A stretch of DNA of 64,000 nucleotides from Bifidobacterium tibiigranuli (GCF_009371885.1 NZ_QLZA01000001.1:186001-250000), one strand, 5' to 3'. Counted from the first letter of the stretch, positions 44,808 to 53,634 are shown. Translations and numbers: made by a program. The notes: generated by a model from the sequence alone, not told the origin.

Positions 44808-44979
44808 GTCACAACTGCCGCATGATTACAGTGTCTATGCGGGAGTTGTATCGTTTGAACGGGCTGAAACGTCACAAGGCCCGCACTACCTTCATGATAG
44901 CGCGGGCCTTGTGACGTATGAACGTGATCATATGTCACAACTCCCGCACAAGGGTCATGTTCATGCAGGAGTTGTGACA
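44808..44979. repeat. Three tandem 63-bp hairpin units between era and the acyl-CoA synthetase
   Basis: GTCACAA recurs at 44808, 44871 and 44934, an exact 63-bp period. Each unit folds into a long hairpin: 44811-44823 with 44837-44849 (12 of 13 paired), 44871-44884 with 44902-44915 (14 of 14), and 44933-44944 with 44968-44979 (12 of 12). A 17-bp perfect inverted repeat (44798-44814 and 44909-44925) links units. It fills a 318-bp gap between convergent genes. Because 63 is a multiple of three it leaves an open frame of 77 codons on the plus strand, which I do not consider a gene. Confidence 0.9.
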
Positions 44980-45034
44980 ATAAAAGCTGATTCATTCAGC
45001 CGAAACCAGTCTTCCGGCTGACACAAGCAAAGCC

Positions 45035-47071
45035 TTACTTGCGCTTGGTGTACATCTGCGTGTTGAGCAGGGTGGCGTAGCGGCGGATGACCTTGGGGCG
45101 GATGACCTTCATCGAGGCGGTGAGCAGGCCGTTGTCCTGCGTGAATTCCTCGGGCAGGATGATGAACTTGCGCACGGATTCGGCGCGAGAGACGCCCTCG
45201 TTGGCCAAATCCACGAAGTTCTGCACTTCGGCGCGCACCGCGGCATTCTCGGCGGCCTGTTCCAACGGCATATCGCGGTCGAGGCCCTTGGATCCAAGCC
45301 ACATGCGCAGCGAATCCTCATCCATGGTGATCAGCGCGGAGATGAACGGGCGCTTGTCGCCGAGCACGAGAGCCTGGGAGACGAAGGAGCAGTGCTGGAT
45401 GACCTCTTCGATGGGGCCGGGGGCCACGTTCTTGCCGCCGGCGGTGATGATGAGATCCTTCTTGCGCCCGGTAATGGTCAGGAAGCCGTCGTCGCTCAGG
45501 TGGCCCAGATCGCCGGTGGCATACCATCCGTCGGGGGTGAAGGAGGTTTCGGTGGCCTCGTCGTTCTTGTGGTAGCGCTTGAAGACGCCCGTGCCACGCA
45601 CCTGAATCTCGCCGTCGCGCGCGATGCGCACCGAGAAGCCGGGGAAGGGGATGCCGACCGAGCCCTCGTGGAAAGGCGTGCCGAGTGGATTGAACGCGCA
45701 AGGCGCGGTGGTCTCGGTCAGGCCGTAGCCCTCGTACGCCGGCACGTTGGCGCCACGGAAGAAGGCGAGCAGCTGCGGGTCGAGCGGCGCACCGCCGGCG
45801 ACTATCCACTTGGAGCGCCCGCCGAGCACGTCGCGCAATGGGCGGTACACGGTCGGATCGAAGGCTGCGCGGCGCATCTTGAGTCCTGTGCTGGCCTTGC
45901 CCTTGGCACTGAGCTCCTTCATGTAGTTCTGCGCGGCGACCACAGCCGATGCGAAGGCCATGCCCTTGAGACCGGTTCCGGCCTTCTGCGAGGCGGCGTT
46001 GTAGACCTTCTCAAGCACGCGGGGCACCACGATCATGATTGAAGGCTTGGCTACCTGCAGATCGGTGATAAGCGTGGAAATGCCGCGCGCGATATAGATA
46101 TGCATATCGCTGGCCGCGACGATGTAATTGATGGCGCGCGCGAAGGTATGCGCCTGCGGCAGGAACAGCAGCACAGTGTTGTTCGGGTCGGCAAGCAGCT
46201 CGGGCATGTAGCTGCACAGCGCCATTGCGGTCATGCAGTAGTGCTCATGCGTCATCTCCACGCCCTTCGGCGAGGCGGTGGAGCCTGAAGTATAAACGAC
46301 CGAGCACAGATCGGTTTTTTTGATCGAATCGATGCGCGCGTCCAGCGTCTCGTCGCTGACGCCGGTGCCGTAGGCCTGCAGCTCGTCGAGCCCGCCCGTT
46401 TCGATGCAGATGATGTCCTCAAGCGTCGGGCAGTCCTCAATGGCGCCATCGGCCTTGTCGCGCATCTCCGTGGTTTCGACGATGAGCAGCCGTGCATCCG
46501 AGTTGTTGACGATGTTGCGAATCTGCTCGGCCGAATCGGTGTCGTAGATCGTGGCCAGCACGCCGCCGCAGGCCAGCACCGCCGCGTCGGTCACATCCCA
46601 TTCGTACGAGGTGCGGCACATGAAGGCGACGGTATCGCCCTTGTTCAGACCGTAGTGCATAAGCCCTTTTGCTACTTCGCGCACCTGGGCGAGGAACTCG
46701 TTGGCGGTTTTGCTGATCCAGGCGTCGCCGGACTGGAAGGTGTAGAGCGGGTCGTCGCCACGGCGTTCGGCGCGTTCAGCATACAGGTCGTAGACGGACA
46801 TGCCCTCATCGATCGGATCGATGCTGGCGGTGGTCGCGGTCAGCAGCCCGGTGTGCGGGTCGATGAAGGTCGTGGTGGGGAAGCCGGTGCGCCACTCGTC
46901 GGCATGCGGCAGGTCCCTGGCCTCGTTCTGCGCGGAGATGTCTTCAGGCCTGACGTAGTCGGGGATGTCAGGCGTGTCGTCGCTCGTGGGATGCGAGAAG
47001 CCGGGGCCGAGGCTAAGCGCCTTGCGGGTGAGTTTCAGGGCTTGTTGTTCGATCGAGTTGATAACAGACAC
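45035..47071 (-). CDS. Long-chain acyl-CoA synthetase (AMP-forming)
   Basis: Activates fatty acids to acyl-CoA through an acyl-adenylate. The 678 aa are of the FadD15/long-chain type. The P-loop is VVYTSGSTASPKGVEMTH; AYEGYGLTETTAPCAFNP and DGWYATGDLGHLSDDGFL follow, then the linker/lysine region GRKKDLIITAGGKNVAPGPIE. The GTG at 47071 is chosen because AAGGAG lies 6 bp upstream; an ATG at 47128 would add 19 basic residues without a site. Since bifidobacteria lack beta-oxidation, it probably supplies acyl groups for lipid synthesis. It is convergent with era. Confidence 0.93.
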   Translation of the reverse strand: MSVINSIEQQALKLTRKALSLGPGFSHPTSDDTPDIPDYVRPEDISAQNEARDLPHADEWRTGFPTTTFIDPHTGLLTATTASIDPIDEGMSVYDLYAERAERRGDDPLYTFQSGDAWISKTANEFLAQVREVAKGLMHYGLNKGDTVAFMCRTSYEWDVTDAAVLACGGVLATIYDTDSAEQIRNIVNNSDARLLIVETTEMRDKADGAIEDCPTLEDIICIETGGLDELQAYGTGVSDETLDARIDSIKKTDLCSVVYTSGSTASPKGVEMTHEHYCMTAMALCSYMPELLADPNNTVLLFLPQAHTFARAINYIVAASDMHIYIARGISTLITDLQVAKPSIMIVVPRVLEKVYNAASQKAGTGLKGMAFASAVVAAQNYMKELSAKGKASTGLKMRRAAFDPTVYRPLRDVLGGRSKWIVAGGAPLDPQLLAFFRGANVPAYEGYGLTETTAPCAFNPLGTPFHEGSVGIPFPGFSVRIARDGEIQVRGTGVFKRYHKNDEATETSFTPDGWYATGDLGHLSDDGFLTITGRKKDLIITAGGKNVAPGPIEEVIQHCSFVSQALVLGDKRPFISALITMDEDSLRMWLGSKGLDRDMPLEQAAENAAVRAEVQNFVDLANEGVSRAESVRKFIILPEEFTQDNGLLTASMKVIRPKVIRRYATLLNTQMYTKRK

Positions 47072-47302
47072 GTAATGCTCCTTGGCCGTTGGCCTTCGTC
47101 GTCCTGCCGTGCAGCGGTCCTTCGCCATGCGATTCTCATCGCCGATGGCATCCGCTGCTGCGGCTTTCTCCTTGTGATAGTAATCGTTTGTAGCCTGCCC
47201 GTCACCTTACGGTAGCGTAGGCGGCTCACGCGCGAATAGATAATGTCGGTGCGCTGATTGCGCCGACGAGTCTGTAGCAGCTACCGCGTCTGCTGAGTGT
47301 CC

Positions 47303-47344
47303 GCTGATCGCTTACTGATCACTGCTGATCGCCTATTGATCAAA
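47303..47344 (-). repeat. 21-bp tandem duplication across the hydrolase stop
   Basis: Two adjacent 21-bp copies beginning GCTGATCGC. On the minus strand both encode an Asp-Gln-stop triplet, so the stop codon of the hydrolase gene is duplicated. Confidence 0.7.
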
Positions 47345-48505
47345 AAGTGGCGACACGAATGCATTCACCCGCTTCCAGTACGTCACCGGATCGGTGCTGG
47401 CGCTCATGGCGTGCCCGGCCCCCGGAATCAGCAGGCGCTGCTTGCGCGGGCTGGCGCATGCCTGAAACACCTTGTCCAGCGAGGCGGGGGAGACGAAATC
47501 ATCCGCGCCGCCGTGGATGAACAGCATCGGTATGCGCACGTTGCCCAGCTGATTCACGCAGGATGCCTCGCGGAACCCATAGCCCGCCCGGTGCGCGGCG
47601 ATCAGGCTCATGCCCTGCACGAGCAGACCCGCCAGCCAACGGGGGAGATGATAGAGCGCCCGCGCATTGAACATGAACTGGTCCCATACGCTCGTGAAGC
47701 CGCAGTCCGCAATCGCTGCCACCACATTGGGCGGCAGGCTTTCCTCGCCGCAGGCCATCATCACCGTCGCGGCCCCCATCGAGATGCCATCGAGCAGCAT
47801 CCGTGCCTGGGCATCCTGCGCCGCAATGAATCTGACCCATTGCAGCAGGTCGCGTCGTTCCAGCCATCCCATGCCGATGTACCGGCCTTCGCTCAGCTCA
47901 CGGCAGCGGCTCGCCGGCGTGAGCACGGTGAAGCCCATCGTGGCGAAGCGATGCGCGTATTTCGCCATCTGCGCAGGCCCGCCCGAGAACCCGTGGCAGC
48001 AGATGACATAGCAGTGCGGATTGGGGCTGGCGCAGTCCGGGTCGAAGGACCATGCGTGCAGGCGCAGACCGTCTTCGTTCGTGATGCTCACCGAATGCTT
48101 GGCGTCATCGAACCACTTCTCGGCTTCGCGCTCTTCGTCGGCGTCGCGGTGCGGCGGCTCCGTATATACGCGATGGCCACGGCGGTTGCGCTGGTCGCGA
48201 GGATTCCGGCGGCTTCGGCGGCTGGTGTCCTTGGACAGGGAGAGCAGCGAGAAGCGCGAATTGGTGTCCAAGGTAAATCTGAATTGGAAATCGGCAAGCG
48301 CATACAGTGCGGCACCGCCCAAAGCTGCGGTTGCGCCCAGATAGGCCGGCAGGTAGCGCATGGCTTTCGTATCGCGCTGCGATTGTCGCTGTTCGCGTGG
48401 CAAGCCCTGCTGCATGCGTTGCGTGCGTTGCATACGTTGCGCGCGTTGCGATGCCGCCGATGCCCCATGTGCCCGCTGTATGCCTCGTGTATCCTGTGCG
48501 CCCAT
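47333..48505 (-). CDS. Alpha/beta hydrolase (serine hydrolase)
   Basis: A 390-aa protein anchored by an N-terminal membrane segment (about residues 53-70, YLGATAALGGAALYALADF). The hydrolase domain follows: CHGFSGGPAQMAKYAHRF for the oxyanion region, nucleophile elbow DGISMGAATVMM, acidic residue in IHGGADDFV, and final histidine in IPGAGHAMS. The first 48 residues are a cytoplasmic basic tract of QRAQRMQRTQRM repeats. The ATG at 48505 is strongly supported by AGGAGG 4 bp upstream. The substrate is unknown; it resembles BAAT/peptidase-S15-like hydrolases of the bacterial envelope. Confidence 0.88.
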   Translation of the reverse strand: MGAQDTRGIQRAHGASAASQRAQRMQRTQRMQQGLPREQRQSQRDTKAMRYLPAYLGATAALGGAALYALADFQFRFTLDTNSRFSLLSLSKDTSRRSRRNPRDQRNRRGHRVYTEPPHRDADEEREAEKWFDDAKHSVSITNEDGLRLHAWSFDPDCASPNPHCYVICCHGFSGGPAQMAKYAHRFATMGFTVLTPASRCRELSEGRYIGMGWLERRDLLQWVRFIAAQDAQARMLLDGISMGAATVMMACGEESLPPNVVAAIADCGFTSVWDQFMFNARALYHLPRWLAGLLVQGMSLIAAHRAGYGFREASCVNQLGNVRIPMLFIHGGADDFVSPASLDKVFQACASPRKQRLLIPGAGHAMSASTDPVTYWKRVNAFVSPLFDQ

Positions 48506-48954
48506 GTCGCCTCCTCGCAGATGCCGCCTGCTATTGCCTTAAGCCTGTCCTCCATCATATCGGGCTATCGTGTCGAGCGTTCGAGGCGATGAAACGCTGC
48601 GCATATGCATCACATGGCATGAATCGTCCGTTTTGGCAACGTGCCGGCGTGTAAAGCGCTGGCTGAAAGGCATTGTTCACCATCATGCTGCCAAAGTCAC
48701 GTTGTCCAAGGCCACGGTAGACTGGTGGGTGTTGCTGTGACGAGTGTCGGCGCATGCGATGCCTGTGTTCAGTGGTTCATCACGGTTCATGACGGGCGTC
48801 GAGGCGAAGGGGCTTGTCGTGCTTTGGCGAGGGAATGCGAATTCCGTAATCGACTGAGCTGATGGCGGTTATCGTAAGGTGCCGCTCGTTGGCGCGCCGA
48901 TGCGCTGAACGAGGCAGAGAAACCGTACGAATAGGTTATGTATAAGGAGCCATC
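48506..48954. other. Intergenic region between hydrolase and rplY
   Basis: A 449-bp gap between divergent genes. It must hold both promoters. TTATGT at 48936-48941 just before the rplY ribosome site is a weak -10 candidate. I see no gene, tRNA or convincing structured RNA; short frames in it have no coding character. Confidence 0.5.
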
Positions 48955-49596
48955 ATGGCAGATACCATCACACTCAAGGGCGAAGTCCGCGGCGAATTCG
49001 GCAAGGGCGTTGCCCGCCGCATGCGCGTCGCGCAGCAGATCCCCGCGACCATCTACGCCGGCGGAGTCCAGCCGGTCTTCATCAAGCTGCCGATGCGCGA
49101 GACCACGCTGGCGCTGCGTCGCACGAACGCCCTGTTCACAATCGAGTTCGGCAGCGACTCCAAGATGGCCGTCGTCAAGGACGTGCAGCGCAACCCTGTC
49201 AAGCGCATCGTCGAGCACATCGACTTCTACGAAGTCAAGGCCGGCGAGAAGATCGAGGTCTCCGTCCCGGTCTTCGTCGAGGGCACCCCGAAGGGCGCAG
49301 CTGTCGCGTTCGTCGACATCCAGGAGCTCACCGTGCGCGCCGACGTCTCCAACCTGCCTGAGCGCATCGTGGTGAACGTCGAAGGCATGACCGATGGCAC
49401 CAAGGTGTTCGCCAAGGACATCGAACTGCCCGAAGGCGCCGAGCTGGACGCCAGCACCAATGGCGAGGAATCCGTCGTCACCGTCGAGGTGCCTGAGGAT
49501 GCGTCGGAGACCACTGCGACCCCCGAGGCCGCAGCCCCCGCCGAAGCTGATGCCGCTGCGGCCACCACCGATGCCGCTCCTGCGGACGCTGCGTGA
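48955..49596 (+). CDS. rplY: 50S ribosomal protein L25 / general stress protein Ctc
   Basis: 5S rRNA-binding ribosomal protein of the long (Ctc/TL5) type, 213 aa. The N-terminal L25 domain (residues 1-92) starts TITLKGEVRGEFGKGVARRMR and contains IPATIYAGG. The C-terminal beta domain has HIDFYEVKAGEKIEVSVPV and VRADVSNLPERIVVNVEG. The last 45 residues are Ala/Pro/Glu-rich. The ATG has AAGGAG 5 bp upstream. It is monocistronic with a terminator. Confidence 0.95.
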   Translation: MADTITLKGEVRGEFGKGVARRMRVAQQIPATIYAGGVQPVFIKLPMRETTLALRRTNALFTIEFGSDSKMAVVKDVQRNPVKRIVEHIDFYEVKAGEKIEVSVPVFVEGTPKGAAVAFVDIQELTVRADVSNLPERIVVNVEGMTDGTKVFAKDIELPEGAELDASTNGEESVVTVEVPEDASETTATPEAAAPAEADAAAATTDAAPADAA

Positions 49597-49653
49597 CGTT
49601 CAAGCGACACTCAGTCGTCTTGAGATGGCAGCCGAGACACCGGTCTGAATATA

Positions 49654-49685
49654 AGGGGCCTGCATTCGCGTGCAGGCTCCTTTTC
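49654..49685 (+). terminator. Terminator of rplY
   Basis: A 12-bp stem (AAGGGGCCTGCA with TGCAGGCTCCTT, one G-T pair), a 6-nt loop and a following T run. Confidence 0.88.
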
Positions 49686-49702
49686 ATAATGTGAACCGCC
49701 CA

Positions 49703-49732
49703 TTAACGCGATGTGATTTGTGTGTCTAGAAT
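49703..49732 (+). promoter_or_regulatory. Candidate ilvE promoter
   Basis: TTAACG (49703-49708), an 18-bp spacer and TAGAAT (49727-49732), about 80 bp before the ilvE start. Confidence 0.5.
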
Positions 49733-49814
49733 GTGAGGCAGCGCCACGCCATAAGCGTCGACGTACCTGAACCTGCACCGTGAAGACGATGAAAACAGAA
49801 AAAGAAGCCAAGGA

Positions 49815-50942
49815 ATGAGTGAAAACAATCATCATGATCCCGCAGCGCTGAACAAGCTCGCCGAGCCGTTCGAAGTGCTGCCCAACGACAATCCCGCCTC
49901 GGATGCCAAGCGCCAGGAGCTGACGGACAAGCCGGCTTTCGGCCAGGTCTTCTCCGACAACATGACTCACATGTCATGGACCAAGGGCGAAGGATGGTCG
50001 GATCGCCGCGTTGAGCCGTATGCCCCGCTGAAGCTGGACCCGGGCGCTTCGGTGCTGCACTATGCGCAGGAATGCTTCGAAGGTCTCAAGGCCTACCATC
50101 ACGACGACGGTTCGGTCTGGCTGTTCCGTCCGGATGCGAACGCCAACCGCTTCCGCAATTCCGCCAAGCGCCTCTACCTGCCCGAACTGCCCGTGGACGA
50201 CTTCCTGGGCTCGGTCGCCGCGCTCGTCAAGCGCGATGCGGCCTGGGTGCCGACCCGCCGCGAGTACACGCTGTATATGCGCCCCTTCCTGTTCGCCTCC
50301 GAGCCCTTCCTCGGCGTGCGCGCGCCCGAAGAGGTCGACTACTGCGTGATCGCCTCGCCGTCCGGCCCGTACTTCCCCGGCGGCGTCAAGCCCGTGAACA
50401 TCTGGGTTGAGGACACCTGGTTCCGCACCGGCCCTGGCGGCACTGGCTTCGCCAAGTGCGGCGGCAACTACGCGGCTTCCCTGGTCGGCGAATACCGCGG
50501 CATCGAGAACGACTGCGAGCAGGTCTGCTTCGTGGATGCTGCGACCAAGACCTACCTCGAAGAGCTCGGCGGCATGAACATGTTCGCCGTGCACAAGGAC
50601 GGCCATCTCGAAACCCCGTCGCTCACCGGCAACATCCTGCCCGGCGTGACCCGCAACTCCATCATCCAGCTCGCGCAGGATGAGGGCCGCGACGTGGTCG
50701 AGACCATGATCAAGCTGCAGGACCTGCTCGACGACATCAAGTCGGGCGAAGTCACCGAGGTGTTCGCCTGCGGCACCGCGGCGATCATCACCCCGATCGG
50801 TCACTTCAAGTCCGAGAAGTTCGATGTAACCGTCGGCGACGGCGGCTCGGGCGAGTACACTGTTGCCACCCGCAACCAGCTCCTCGGCATCCAGCTCGGC
50901 GAGATCGAAGATCCGCACGACTGGATGTGGAAGGTTTGCTGA
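49815..50942 (+). CDS. ilvE: Branched-chain amino acid aminotransferase
   Basis: PLP-dependent class IV transaminase of 375 aa for leucine, isoleucine and valine synthesis. SVLHYAQECFEGLKAYHHDDG marks the N-terminal domain (cited in two parts). The PLP lysine is in GGTGFAKCGGNYAAS. TPSLTGNILPGVTRNSI and EVFACGTAAIITPIG form the phosphate-binding region. The ATG at 49815 abuts AAGGA, a tight spacing; no better start fits the family N-terminus. It is monocistronic, ending before an 18-bp perfect hairpin. Confidence 0.95.
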   Translation: MSENNHHDPAALNKLAEPFEVLPNDNPASDAKRQELTDKPAFGQVFSDNMTHMSWTKGEGWSDRRVEPYAPLKLDPGASVLHYAQECFEGLKAYHHDDGSVWLFRPDANANRFRNSAKRLYLPELPVDDFLGSVAALVKRDAAWVPTRREYTLYMRPFLFASEPFLGVRAPEEVDYCVIASPSGPYFPGGVKPVNIWVEDTWFRTGPGGTGFAKCGGNYAASLVGEYRGIENDCEQVCFVDAATKTYLEELGGMNMFAVHKDGHLETPSLTGNILPGVTRNSIIQLAQDEGRDVVETMIKLQDLLDDIKSGEVTEVFACGTAAIITPIGHFKSEKFDVTVGDGGSGEYTVATRNQLLGIQLGEIEDPHDWMWKVC

Positions 50943-51018
50943 GCGGTTTCGTTTGGCTGTGAGCTAGGCCAGTGATTTGATTCACGGATTTAGTTCACGA
51001 ACCGCGAGCTGTACATAG

Positions 51019-51066
51019 ACGAGGGTCTGTCGGAAATGCGTTAGCGCGTTTCCGACAGACCCTCGT
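51019..51066. terminator. 18-bp perfect hairpin after ilvE
   Basis: ACGAGGGTCTGTCGGAAA and its exact complement around a 12-nt GC-rich loop, in the 327-bp gap between ilvE and the TRIC-family gene. The rest of the gap shows no gene. Confidence 0.75.
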
Positions 51067-51269
51067 TGCGTTGGCCTGAACGTTGAAATTAGCGCTGATC
51101 AAGAGCCACAGAAGGAGCCGGAATTTTAGCTTGGCTGTGGCTGTTTGCGCGTAGCCGCGTTTGTGTCAGCCTGACCCTCTATTCTTCGGTACTGCAATAG
51201 GTAAGCATGCGTTGGCAAGTTGCTGAATCGGGTATTGAAGAACGAGCAAACAGGCAGGGGGGCGTGAGC

Positions 51270-52085
51270 ATGGAACCGGTGTTGGAAAGCAATGCGTTTT
51301 TCATGGCCATCGAATACCTCGCCATCTTCTGCTGCGGGCTTTCCGGCGGCCTGATGGCTGTGCACAAGAGGTATGACCTGTTCTCCATCCTCATGACGTC
51401 CTGGCTCACGGCGGTGGGCGGCGGCATTGTGCGTGACGTGCTGCTCGGCATCTTCCCGCCTGTGGGCATATCGGACAGGGGACTGGTGCTGACCACGCTG
51501 GCCTCGGGCCTTGTCGTGGCGGTCATCCACCCGGAAGTCGACAAGCTCAAATGGACCATGCTGGTGGTCGACGCATTGGCATTGGGCTTGTTCGCGGTCA
51601 ATGGCACTTCGAAGGCCTTGATCTATCACGCTTCCGGCATGACTGCGGTGTTCATCGGCATGTTCACCACGCTGTCCGGCGGGTTGATACGCGATGTGCT
51701 GCTCAACGAAGTGCCGGCGGTCATCAAGGACCGGCACTGGTATGCGGTGCCATCGTTCGTCGGCTGCGTGCTCACCGTGCTGCTGGGCAAGGCACTGAGC
51801 GCCGGACTGGTCACGTTCAACGCCGAGATGATCGGCGATGTGCTGATAGTAGGCATCGTAGTCGCGATGCGTATCCTCTCGGTGGTGTTCAACATCCAGC
51901 TTCCCGGCGCGCTGCGACGCCACGAGGCTCATCTGCCGCCGGTACAGCCCAGTCGGTACTTGCGTCGGCCGGTCATTCACCCGCAGGCTCATGACTCAGG
52001 CGCTTCGAGCCATAGCCGGAATCGTGACGATGATGACGCTGGCGGCGATAACGATGAACCGCGCACATCGGGCGGGGCGAAGTAG
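51270..52085 (+). CDS. TRIC/UPF0126-family membrane protein (YicG-like)
   Basis: Membrane protein of 271 aa. It has two internally related halves of three segments each: first GLSGGLMAVHKRYDLFSIL...GGGIVRDVLLG, second FIGMFTTLSGGLIRDVLLNEVP. The repeated GG-x-x-RDVLL motif is the hallmark of bacterial TRIC-type trimeric cation channels; some relatives are thought to transport glycine. The last 60 residues are a hydrophilic tail (SRNRDDDDAGGDNDE). ATG at 51270 is preferred, since the conserved region begins soon after; upstream in-frame codons add unrelated residues. It stands alone. Confidence 0.88.
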   Translation: MEPVLESNAFFMAIEYLAIFCCGLSGGLMAVHKRYDLFSILMTSWLTAVGGGIVRDVLLGIFPPVGISDRGLVLTTLASGLVVAVIHPEVDKLKWTMLVVDALALGLFAVNGTSKALIYHASGMTAVFIGMFTTLSGGLIRDVLLNEVPAVIKDRHWYAVPSFVGCVLTVLLGKALSAGLVTFNAEMIGDVLIVGIVVAMRILSVVFNIQLPGALRRHEAHLPPVQPSRYLRRPVIHPQAHDSGASSHSRNRDDDDAGGDNDEPRTSGGAK

Positions 52086-52157
52086 TGTATGCCGGTCGGT
52101 TGGTGACCGAGCGAGGGGTTGCCGCGGCTGTCCGGAGGGAGCGTGCAAGCACATGTC

Positions 52158-52216
52158 CTAGTACGTTTGTCACGCTAACCGCGTGTTTTGCGTGATGTTG
52201 CTACGAGTGGCGGACG
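52158..52216 (+). repeat. 59-bp direct repeat, left copy
   Basis: Identical over all 59 bases to 53764-53822, in the same orientation, 1606 bp away. It contains TCACGC and GCGTGA arms. The two copies bracket the VOC-merR pair. Confidence 0.92.
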
Positions 52217-52233
52217 GGGTAACGACGTCTCGC

Positions 52234-53034
52234 CTAGGACCAGGTGACTGTTTCGAGGTTCACGCCGTTGGCGCGGGCGTTTGCCTCGATGATTTCGCGC
52301 AGTCATGTCGCAAGACCTGGTTCCTGCCGGTTATAGTGCTCGTAGTACTCCGGGTTGGACTCGTACATGCGTCCCGAGAGGACTTGCATGCTGTAGGTCA
52401 GGTGGAAGTAGGAGCTGAAGGCTGCGCGATGCCGTTCGGCAAGCTGATTAGCCTCGTCGCTGCCCGGCTTGACACCGGTGCGCATTCCTGTTGCGAGCGC
52501 GGCGTCAACTTCTGCGCTGGTTCGTGCTATGGAGGTCCATTCGGCTGGGGTGCGGTTTGCCGCATGTTCCGCGTATTCGGCCCATTGCGGGGTGTCCTCC
52601 CATTGCTTGCGGGCGCGGTTCATCCAGTCAGCCTGCCATTCCGGTCCGAAGATCGCGGCCTGCTGCTGGGCGGTCAGGAGCACTCCGTTCTCGCGGGCAT
52701 GGATCATATGTTCCAGGCCCCGGAGCATGTCCTGCAAGTGAGCGATCTGCGCGCTCACCTGCTCGTGCTGCCTGCGCAGTTCAGCGACGGAGTCCGCATT
52801 ATCGCCCTCGAGAAGGGTCTTGATGCTCTTAAGCGGCATTCCGAGTTCTCGGTAGACGATCACCCGCTGCAGACGGGCGACATCGGCGGCGGTGTAGATT
52901 CGATACCCGCGGGAGTCTCGCAAAGGCGGCGAGGCGATGCCGGTCGCGTCCCAATGGTGCAGTGTGCGCACGCTCACGCCTAAGCGGGCCGCCGTCTGCC
53001 CGACGGTCAGCCCTTGGGATGAATCGGCGCTCAT
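52234..53034 (-). pseudogene. MerR/TipAS-family regulator with a premature stop near its C-terminus
   Basis: A MerR regulator with a TipAS-like ligand domain. The DNA-binding region LTVGQTAARLGVSVRTLHHWD and RGYRIYTAADVARLQRV is followed by a coiled coil and TipAS (YFHLTYSMQVLSGRMYESNPEYYEHY, cited in parts). Translation from the ATG at 53034 (AAGGAG upstream) stops after 243 codons at a TGA (52303-52305). The same frame then continues for 22 sense codons (LREIIEANARANGV...) to TAG at 52234-52236. That tail reads like the genuine helical end of the domain, so the stop looks like a recent nonsense mutation. The 243-aa product may still work. It follows the VOC gene by 11 bp. Confidence 0.75.
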
Positions 53035-53045
53035 CTGGCTTCTCC

Positions 53046-53597
53046 TTATGCGCCCGGGGTTTCTTCGGGCCCGACGATTCCGATGCCTGCGAGATTGCGG
53101 GCCTCCTGGCTTGCCGGGTCGAAGGGCTTTGCTGCGGTGAAGGTCACGCGCAGGCGCTCCGGGGTCGTGATTTCGAGGTCAACGGTATTCCACGGGGTGG
53201 CCCTCGGCCCTTTGGCGCATCCGGGGCGCACCGACTCGCAGGCTGCGGCGATGCTCTCGATTTCGCCCAGCACACATGCGAAGCTCACGCTCGCCGCCGG
53301 CGCAGCGTCAATGTCTGTGTCGAAGTCGGTGTCCGTGTCGGCTTGTGTGGCGGCCGGCACGAGAAGGACATCCTGGAACGCCCACCGCCGCAGATGCGTG
53401 AGACTTCCCGGGATGGCGAACAGGTTGAAGAAGCCCAGAGCGTCTCGCCAGAACCGTTCCGATGCAGCAAGGTCGCGGGTGGGCACGATGACGAACATCG
53501 GCATCCCGTAGATGCCGCGGAACGGCTCAGGCGCAACCGCATCCACGCCGGGCGTAGGGACTGGACTCATTTCAAAGGCGTTGTAGTAATTGCTCAT
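53046..53597 (-). CDS. VOC/glyoxalase-like protein
   Basis: A 183-aa protein of the vicinal-oxygen-chelate fold: GIYGMPMFVIVPTRDLAASERFWRDALGFF opens the first beta-alpha motif (cited as one family signature in part), and TVDLEITTPERLRVTF the second half. Such proteins include antibiotic-binding resistance proteins; TipAS-type MerR partners also sense antibiotics, so a small drug-response unit is plausible. A TDTDFDTDID repeat interrupts the fold at about residue 92. The ATG at 53597 has AGG a few bases before it. A MerR-like operator candidate lies just upstream. Confidence 0.72.
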   Translation of the reverse strand: MSNYYNAFEMSPVPTPGVDAVAPEPFRGIYGMPMFVIVPTRDLAASERFWRDALGFFNLFAIPGSLTHLRRWAFQDVLLVPAATQADTDTDFDTDIDAAPAASVSFACVLGEIESIAAACESVRPGCAKGPRATPWNTVDLEITTPERLRVTFTAAKPFDPASQEARNLAGIGIVGPEETPGA

Positions 53598-53607
53598 ACA
53601 CCTAAGC

Positions 53608-53634
53608 TTCCCGCCTGACGCAACGTGAGGGTCA
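53608..53634 (-). promoter_or_regulatory. MerR-type operator/promoter candidate
   Basis: On the minus strand, TTGACC is followed by CCTCACG-TTG-CGTCAGG, an inverted repeat with one mismatch that overlaps its end. MerR-family regulators bind such repeats in the -35/-10 spacer. It lies upstream of the VOC-merR operon, so autoregulation is likely. The -10 is poorly defined. Confidence 0.5.

Noticed and set aside
44808..44979. CRISPR array
   Set aside because: The conserved part of each unit is the stem arms, the central loops vary irregularly, and only three units exist; this is a hairpin repeat.
44788..45021. 77-codon plus-strand frame in the 63-bp array, with a repeated peptide
   Set aside because: The repeat period is a multiple of three, so open frames appear on both strands automatically. 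The structure is explained by hairpin pairing, and there is no ribosome site.
52183..52983. 266-codon plus-strand frame opposite merR, starting in the 59-bp repeat
   Set aside because: Antisense to the MerR/TipAS coding sequence. The same start (MFCVMLLRVAD) recurs at 53789 only because the repeat is duplicated.
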